Source: Ligula intestinalis (Eukaryota > Platyhelminthes > Cestoda > Diphyllobothriidea > Diphyllobothriidae). Taken from it: 64,000 nt of DNA. A program made the translations under genes and the position numbers. The notes under the pieces are model-generated. The model was not told the origin of the DNA. It made no database searches and saw only the letters and a program-made list of their open reading frames with translations. How positions within the stretch are numbered: position 1 is the stretch's first letter; each line of letters starts with the position of its first letter. The DNA lies in NCBI GenBank assembly GCA_036362985.1, contig JAYGXS010000006.1, positions 8,656,735 to 8,720,734 on the forward strand. The letters run 5' to 3'. This document shows, in pieces, positions 57,510 through 64,000 of this stretch.

Positions 57510-59240
57510 TATGTTTTCTGGAGACAACGACTTATATCTTACATGTGATCTTGCCCAAGCATGAATATGTATAAGCCTAGTAACCCTAGGTGTCCCAGCA
57601 CATAAACTTAATTAGCTGGTTTTATGAATGGAATTAACAAATTTAATACGGAAAAGGGGCAAGTGGGGATTTTATGAATGAAAAAAGAATGATAACTAGT
57701 TGGAAAATGTAGAGGTAAGAAGTAAGAAGTATTTTTAAGGCGACGTTTGCGAGTTTAGTTGCAAAGCAATATGCAACTTGAAAAACAGTGCTTCCCTGCA
57801 ATTTTGTAGCAAAGTTTTAGGCGTATTGCTGACGACCGCTAAGTGAATAATTACTTTAACTTACAACGAACTGTCTATCTCCCTATCTATGTTGATCAAG
57901 TTTTGAGAATAGTGATTAACCATTAATTCATTTGAATATTGCATTGCTGAATAAGTGGAATAAGCGATTATCTAAAAAATGGTTGTTTAATCGTTAAACC
58001 TAAACATACTATTGAGGCTTACCCAAAACTTTACCACCGAGCTGCAAAACCTGATTCAAAAACTTAATCCAAAACCTCAACAGCACAAGTCTTAGCACAC
58101 AATCACCCAACTCAGTTAAAATTACAGGATTGCAACACTCACGTCAGCAATAGTGACGTGTTCTGTTACACTGCCATTTTTTATCAACAAACGCCAAAAC
58201 CTACTCAACATAATTTCAGTCGTAATGCCGAAAGCAAATTACTACATGGGGCCGCCTGTGCGCTCCCGCAGTCTTGTGTTGAATTATTAACTCCCTTTAA
58301 TACATTTTTGCAATCGTCAATCGTGAGTATGTTGTATCGGCAGGTTATTTTTTTGTGTCAACCTTATATTAGACGTTTCCTTTGTTAAATCATTACGCCT
58401 AACTGTACTGTGTTTTTTCCATTTACTGACCATCAATGTTTCTGAACACACGTCACCACCCTGAGTAATTATTTGAAATTTCATTTATATCATGATGCCC
58501 AAAACATATATTTTGCAAAACTAGCAGTGGGATTATTTTGGTGCCTCTTATCACCCCCTTATCTCTTACAATGTATGCGACTACTTTGTTTTACTTCTAG
58601 CTTAGAATGGCTAAGGTGACACAGTGTATTCTAAAAAACAGACATCTGAATTCTGACAGAATTTGAGGCTTCTGAACAGGTCAGTCAGAGTAAACTACTT
58701 TCACTTACATTAACCAACGTAGATTGCTAAGAAGACATTTTTGTGCATAGCATGCGCAGAAAGATTTTCCAACGGTTATTAAATGCTCTGCAGAACTTTC
58801 GACAATAATGAGCAAACTTGGAGTGGACCGCTGATAAAAATGCTGTATCAGTGAATACATCAACGAATATCAACAACACCAGCTCGTGTCACAAAGTGGA
58901 TCGAATGTTCGTACAAAGATAAAATTGAAGCCCATTAAAATGGTGTTACATAGATGTACAAAAACGAATGAACAACTGTAAAGACTGAGTAAGATTTTAT
59001 TTGTGGTTGCTGATCCCTTGGGCACATGTGTTTGTAAATGTGAACAGATACGGGAACAGACACTTTCCCCCGTACTTCAAATGCGGCACATTCGGGCAAA
59101 TTAGGATAAAAGTTAAGAGTTTAGGGGGTAATGTTTGAGGTTAGGCGTAGAGCCAGGATTATCTCCAAGTTTAACGCTGGTTTAACGTTAACAGTGTTTA
59201 AACAAAGTTATATTGCTTCTCATATTGCCTATAGGTTATA
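57510..59240. other. No gene recognised; possible extra repeat unit
   Basis: Around 58,545-58,630 (CCCCCTTATCTCTTACAATG; TAGCTTAGAATGGC) resembles 60,400-60,460 (CCCTCATTCTCTTGCAATT; CAGCTTAGAATGC), suggesting an older third member of the direct repeat below. No coding region was seen. Confidence 0.35.
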
Positions 59241-59289
59241 AAGTTGCTGAGGATAGATTATTATTATAACAATATTTTTGTGTTTTTAT

Positions 59290-60420
59290 GTGTGACGGTT
59301 TGCGAGTAATTATTGATCGCCATTAAAAGTGCGTGATCTTTAATTCCGGAACTGGGAATGTGACAGGTCACGAACGCTTAAATGTCCCGGTGTAGCTTTA
59401 TCTGACATTTCTTCATTATATTTAATGTGATAATTTAAAATTGATTTATTTCTTGTCACAAAGTCCTTTTCGGAAAAAACAAAAGCCTGATTATCGGGCA
59501 TATACATTATTATTTGTTCTTAATGCTCTAATGTTGACGAAATAGGCATGTGAACCTTAGTTATTCGTGCCAGTTGTATGATCAGATCTTCTGGATACTG
59601 TGGAGAAAAAGAACAAAGTCTGCTGTCAAGCAAGTCACTTCGTTAGTCTATTTGAGTATCAGATAAGAGTTAGTTAAGAATTAACTTCTCAAATTAGGGC
59701 CTCACTTTAACAACCTTTCAGACCGGCACATAAAATTCAGATTCTTCCAATTGCAGCTTATCAAGAATCATCTCTTATAACCTCAGATTACTTTCATTTG
59801 CATTTCACGGAAAAATACCCTCCTCAGGCTTCTTGCACAATGACTTCATTATTTTAAAACAACGTGAGTTTTTTAGTTTTTTTAGATGTTTCATTTGTGT
59901 TATGTGAATAAAAACTTAAAAAACTATCATATGAGGAACAGGTTTGTTGGATTATGTGAGCTTTAAAATGGGTTTTAATCATAATTAAGTACTTTCTATT
60001 AAATTAATGTAAGAGGTTCAACAATTTGAATTTTGACGTAAGCTTCCTCAAAAGAATTTACTCTAAAAAGTTGACTGGGTAGTTCTTGCCTTTAATGACA
60101 TTTAGAATAAATTCAATTCCCTTTTTTACGGTAAAATGCATTGTATGTTTTTGCACACTTTATTTTCCAATTGTTAGTTTACTACAATGGCTTTTGTTAC
60201 AATGAACAGGCCATTCTTGCATTCACCTTCGCGTTTATAGTCCAGTTGACACTTATGCAAAATGCCAAAAGTTGCGAATGATTGAAATCCCGCGCAAATC
60301 GAAATCATAATAAAAAGCTTTATCCGAACAAGGAACTTTAATGGAACGAAAATCTACTTCTACTTGTTTATAAATACTGATTTTTAAAACAGCGTTCAAA
60401 ATACCCTCATTCTCTTGCAA
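59290..60420 (+). repeat. Direct repeat of about 1.1 kb, copy 1
   Basis: Collinear with 61,870-62,990, about 2.58 kb downstream. Anchors: CGGAACTGGGAATGTGA (59,347; 61,935), TTAGTTATTCGTG (59,558; 62,148), AAAGTCTGCTGTCAA (59,616; 62,206), CAAGAATCATC (59,761; 62,353), AATGAACAGGCC (60,203; 62,792) and AAAAGCTTTAT (60,313; 62,907). Diverged by perhaps a quarter to a third, by eye. Non-coding. Confidence 0.75.
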
Positions 60421-60694
60421 TTTATACAAATAAATTGCATTAATCTCAGCTTAGAATGCTTTTGGTGACATAATATATTTAAAAGAGTTAATAACCCAGA
60501 GTTATTGTGGGTAGACATTTCCTCTGGCAACCGATGATTATACTGCATTTCGGAATCGTGCCTGCCGGTTCACTTGAGGGCCTCTTAAGACGCCGAGTAC
60601 GCGTCCTTGCGTAGCTCTATGTGTGTCTGTTTGTGTGTTAAATGATGACGTTTGATACTTACATCGGATTTTTTGTTTTCTTTAACATTTTGTA

Positions 60695-60925
60695 CTACAG
60701 GCCGTCACAAACTTGGTGGTGGATAAGGACATCGAAGAAGGTCAGTTGGTTCTTTTCATCCTTCTCTATCGTAAATTGTATGTCCGGGAAGATACTGTTG
60801 GCACGTTTTTTTTTAAAAGTGAGCACCTGATCCCGTTCGAAGACGATGAACGCAGTATCCACGTACCACGCTCAGAATTTTGGTCTGTGATATTCGAAGA
60901 CCAGCGGCACTAACCATTGTAGGAA
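60695..60925 (-). pseudogene. PLE reverse transcriptase fragment with altered motif C
   Basis: On the minus strand from 60,885 to 60,697: WYVDTAFIVFE aligns with RT motif C (YVDD in active PLEs). Then LTFKKKRANSIFPDIQF, TIEKDEKNQLTFFDVLI and a stop. The second catalytic aspartate is replaced by threonine, which would abolish polymerase activity. Further 5' (60,885-60,925), LVFEYHRPKF resembles the segment before motif C in a shifted frame. The FPDIQFT block matches the fragment at 39.4 kb, so both come from the same broad family. Weak traces of more RT may reach about 61,100. The plus-strand frame at 60,713-60,913 is just its antisense. Confidence 0.7.
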
Positions 60926-60929
60926 CGCC

Positions 60930-61865
60930 ACAGTTATGAATCCTAAAATCGGTGACTAAGTTTTTTTTCCTTTTTTTCTGTTCATAGATTGTTCCGTTGA
61001 ATGTGAAATTTACCCTAACACAGAATTATGGGCGCTTTTGGTGTGGTCATGGGTTATATGGATTTCCACAAAATCATTATTGCTCTCTAGAAAAGAACTT
61101 TGTGTCAGTGGATGCCACGACCTATCCCGTTTAGTTTGTCAAGGGGGCATTTTTGAGGAATAGACAGAGATTTGACTTGTCGAATTTGCTCTTTTTCCCG
61201 TCCGTACAATGTGAAGAAGCCGACAAATTATCGCTTATTTTGCAGAAGTCAAATACGATCGCACTACTATATTTTCACCCGTGCCTTATATTTCGAAGCT
61301 GTTTATGTCCGCAAAAAAATCGATAATTTAAGCACTTTTAAAAATGGCTTAAAATTAGCCATAATGATTTCCTAGTTTTGTTAGAGACATTTTTTCCCGA
61401 CAATTAATTTTTTGTTTGACTGCAGAAATGCCGCCCAAACGTGCAGCCACACTAGAAACAGTTTTCAGAACTTACTAATTCAGCAAATGTTTTGAAGAAA
61501 TATCTAGTTTTTAAGGTTTTGATAATCAAGTGGACCAAAATCCGTATTAATGAAGAATTGACTCTTAACACTGAAAATCATGATATATGTCTTATATTTA
61601 AAATAATGGCTGAAGCTTATTGTAATCGAATACCAAACCTACCTTTTAAAAAATCAGCCGTAAAAATTAATCTAAATACACACAAAATTCTATTTGAACA
61701 GTTTCACCAGACAACTTTATTCGAATTTATTGATCACAGTTAAAGCAATCTTTACAGTTTTTGAAGTCTGTTTTTTTCCTTATCAAAGATGGTATCTTTT
61801 GACAAGGTGATATTGCTCTTCGTAGTCTTCTAAGGTTTTAAATTCACTAACAATTGGTTAATTAT
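60930..61865. other. No gene recognised
   Basis: AT-rich. 61,020-61,100 on the minus strand may hold eroded RT sequence (FVEIHI and TTPKAP-like residues) but is too weak to call. A frame of about 83 codons at 61,492-61,743 is unidentified. Confidence 0.4.
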
Positions 61866-61869
61866 ACTT

Positions 61870-62990
61870 CAAATGTTCTTGATGGTTTTGCGAGTGATGA
61901 GAGATTTGCATAATCAATACATGATTGGCCATTCCGGAACTGCGAATGTGATGAATCAGGCACAATACAGTGCCCTGGTTTATCCTTTTATGGCGTTTTG
62001 ATGAGGTTTATTTTTACTTTTTGTCTTTGATTCATTTCCTGTAACATAATCCTTCCTAATATGAATAAAAATCCCCATTTTTTGTGAGCCTTACAAATTA
62101 TTATTTGTTCACAGTGGTTCAGTACAGATATGACAGACATGTGTACTTTAGTTATTCGTGAAAATTGTGCGATAATATCTTTTTGATTCTATGGAGAACG
62201 GGCAAAAAGTCTGCTGTCAATCAAGGCAATTCAGTAGGGCATATGAGAATCAAATCAGGGTTGTTTGAGAATTCTCGTCTAAAGGGTTATGCTTCAATTT
62301 CAGCTGGCTTGATTTTTCCTTCTGGAAAAACAAAAGTTTACTAGCAGCTTCTCAAGAATCATCGAAGATAAACTCAGTTAACTCTCTTCTACATTTTGCA
62401 GAAAATACCTTTCTCAGGCATTTTTGAACAGTGACTTCAGTAATTTAAAGCGATTTTCGTCCGTAGTCTCCTTTTGTATGTTAGATGCATATTTCACGAA
62501 CATTATCTAAAAAGAAAACTAACATATAAGGAGCTTGTTTGTTGGATTTTAATAAGCTTTAGGATGTGTTAAATCAAAATTAAGTCCTTTATAGTGAAAT
62601 GACGTAAGCACTTCAAATTATTAAATGTTTGGCGTAATTCTCCTCAAGCATTTTTAAACTTGGTACTTGAATACTCCTTCCTGTTATATAAAATTCTGAA
62701 AAATGCAATTAGCTTTTTTTGGTATATTGTATTTTACGCTTTTGCTAACTTTGTTGTCCAATTGTTCGTGAACTACAAAGGCTTTTGTTAAAATGAACAG
62801 GCCCTTTTCCTATGCGCATTTGTGCAAACAGTCCGGCTGCGACATGTGCAAAAGGCCGAAATTTGCTAGCAGTTAATAATAAATGCCATACTAAAGTAAT
62901 ACTAAAAAGCTTTATGCGCATTAAGAACTTTAAAGAAACATAAAATTGACTTATTTTGTTTATAAAAAGTGTATTTAAGTAAACATTCAA
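61870..62990 (+). repeat. Direct repeat of about 1.1 kb, copy 2
   Basis: Partner of 59,290-60,420 in the same orientation and with the same order of anchors. The spacer of about 1.45 kb between copies contains the PLE RT fragment, so either the PLE inserted between tandem copies or the spacer is part of the duplicated unit in which only one copy holds the PLE. Confidence 0.75.
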
Positions 62991-62994
62991 AATA

Positions 62995-64000
62995 GCTATT
63001 ATGATGACTGGTACAAGTAAACATACTCCTCAGCTAAAATCTGAAATAAACTATCCTTTTTATATTGAAAAAGTGCCTTGTCGTTATTTTTAAGATATTT
63101 GAAGTGTAGCATTGCACTTCCTTTTAGATTGTCCGTTAACTTCAAAAAAACGTTTCCAAAATTATCGGTTAATTCAAGCTTTCTTCCATAAATGTAGAAA
63201 ATGTTCTCTTTGTTTATCAAAAAACTTAAAAAAGATATTTTTTTACGGATTATGACAAAAGTGTGACTTTTGGATGTTAATTCTTACGAAGATGGTCATT
63301 AGGGCAATAGTTATGAAGGCTCTGAAACAACAAAATCCGTCATCGAGCAAAAAGTTTTTTAAAATCAGAAGTCCGACAATTACTTCCTAAGACCAATTGC
63401 AAAGCTTTTTAGAATAGGTTACCTCGGTAAGCAGCACTTTAATTAGATATTAAGCTGAAGAATATCTGTGCATGCAACCTTTCTTCAAAGTTACTTCAAA
63501 GTTGAAATGGAAAATTGTAGCCAGTTCTTTTGATGTCCCTAAAAGTAAACCGTTAGGTTCGGGCTGCAACTTTAAACACTAACGATCATACTAATGAGAA
63601 ATAATGTATGTAGAACCACCAACTCTCATTTCAATTACTTTTTTAAAGAAGTAAGATTACCTGCTTATGATTTTATGTCGACAAGCAAAAGTATTTGCTA
63701 TTTTTTACCCACGCATATGTCCCCAACTGTAATGAGGTTAGCAAACCTGGGTTTGACACACTTAAACTGAAACGGTAACGCATTCAGACAGAATATAGAC
63801 TCCAATCATATTCTTCAATGTTTTTCCTAACGCTAAGAATGTGGCGAATGTGTAGGGTGCAACGCGGCTTAGACTTGCGAAGGGTTAATTGTTTTCAGTT
63901 CATCGAACGCTGAGCTTACGTCCAGTTGACGTTCTGTGGTTACCTACCTGGGCTAATTTCCAGGAAGGTTTGTGGTTTATTTCAGAGTTCAAGTCAATGC
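62995..64000. other. No gene recognised
   Basis: AT-rich flank after the second direct repeat. Nothing could be supported to the window end. Confidence 0.5.

Noticed and set aside
60713..60913. Plus-strand open frame of 67 codons rich in Asp/Glu
   Set aside because: It is the antisense of PLE reverse transcriptase sequence, whose motifs read clearly on the minus strand.
1..64000. CRISPR arrays, rRNA genes, bacterial-type operons
   Set aside because: No regularly spaced short repeats, rRNA-like blocks or gene clusters were seen on either strand.

Overview
This window looks like non-genic nuclear DNA of a eukaryote. It is AT-rich and full of homopolymer runs. It has no operons, no bacterial-style gene packing and almost no long open frames. 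The only coding sequence I recognise with confidence belongs to decayed retroelements of the Penelope-like (PLE) class. These carry a reverse transcriptase (RT) and a C-terminal GIY-YIG endonuclease. The flavour of their C-terminal tails, together with short repeats combining a tRNA-like head and a hammerhead-like core, makes me favour a flatworm, perhaps a cestode. That host assignment is inference from memory of such families. I found no host protein-coding gene that I can name.

Layout. 1-550: 3' end of a PLE on the minus strand, with a hammerhead-like motif and an adjacent tRNA-like repeat. 550-11,400: nothing recognised except one 120-codon open frame near 2.9-3.2 kb. 11.4-13.1 kb: a near-palindromic pair of PLE terminal repeats (pLTRs) and a solo copy. 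13-32.5 kb: a large set of old, diverged direct repeats (units about 5.3-6.4 kb, with an inner duplication of about 1.7-2 kb), interrupted at 21.6-22.3 kb by a PLE tail lying between inverted pLTRs and at 26.3-26.9 kb by two short SINE-like elements. 32.5-45.2 kb: mostly unrecognised, with one PLE RT relic at 39.4-39.7 kb. 45.2-46.2 kb: a second foldback pLTR pair around a CA-rich spacer. 48.2 kb: a third SINE copy, minus strand. 52.2-57.3 kb: a cluster of four PLE relics from several families. 59.3-63.0 kb: a direct repeat of about 1.1 kb in two copies, with a PLE RT fragment between them.

The most notable content is the short repeat family at 26.4, 26.7 and 48.2 kb. Each copy has a tRNA-like head with A-box and B-box matches, then a hammerhead-like core: a CTGATGA-type box, a short stem II, a GAAA-type box, and a two-part stem I whose outer pairs differ between copies yet stay complementary. 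The same type of motif lies at the 3' end of several PLE tails here. The window may therefore record two partners: autonomous PLEs with RT and GIY-YIG, and tRNA-headed ribozyme SINEs that could have used PLE or other machinery. Every copy seen is broken, so this is a fossil record and no active system is visible. All identifications were made by eye from sequence motifs; no search was run.
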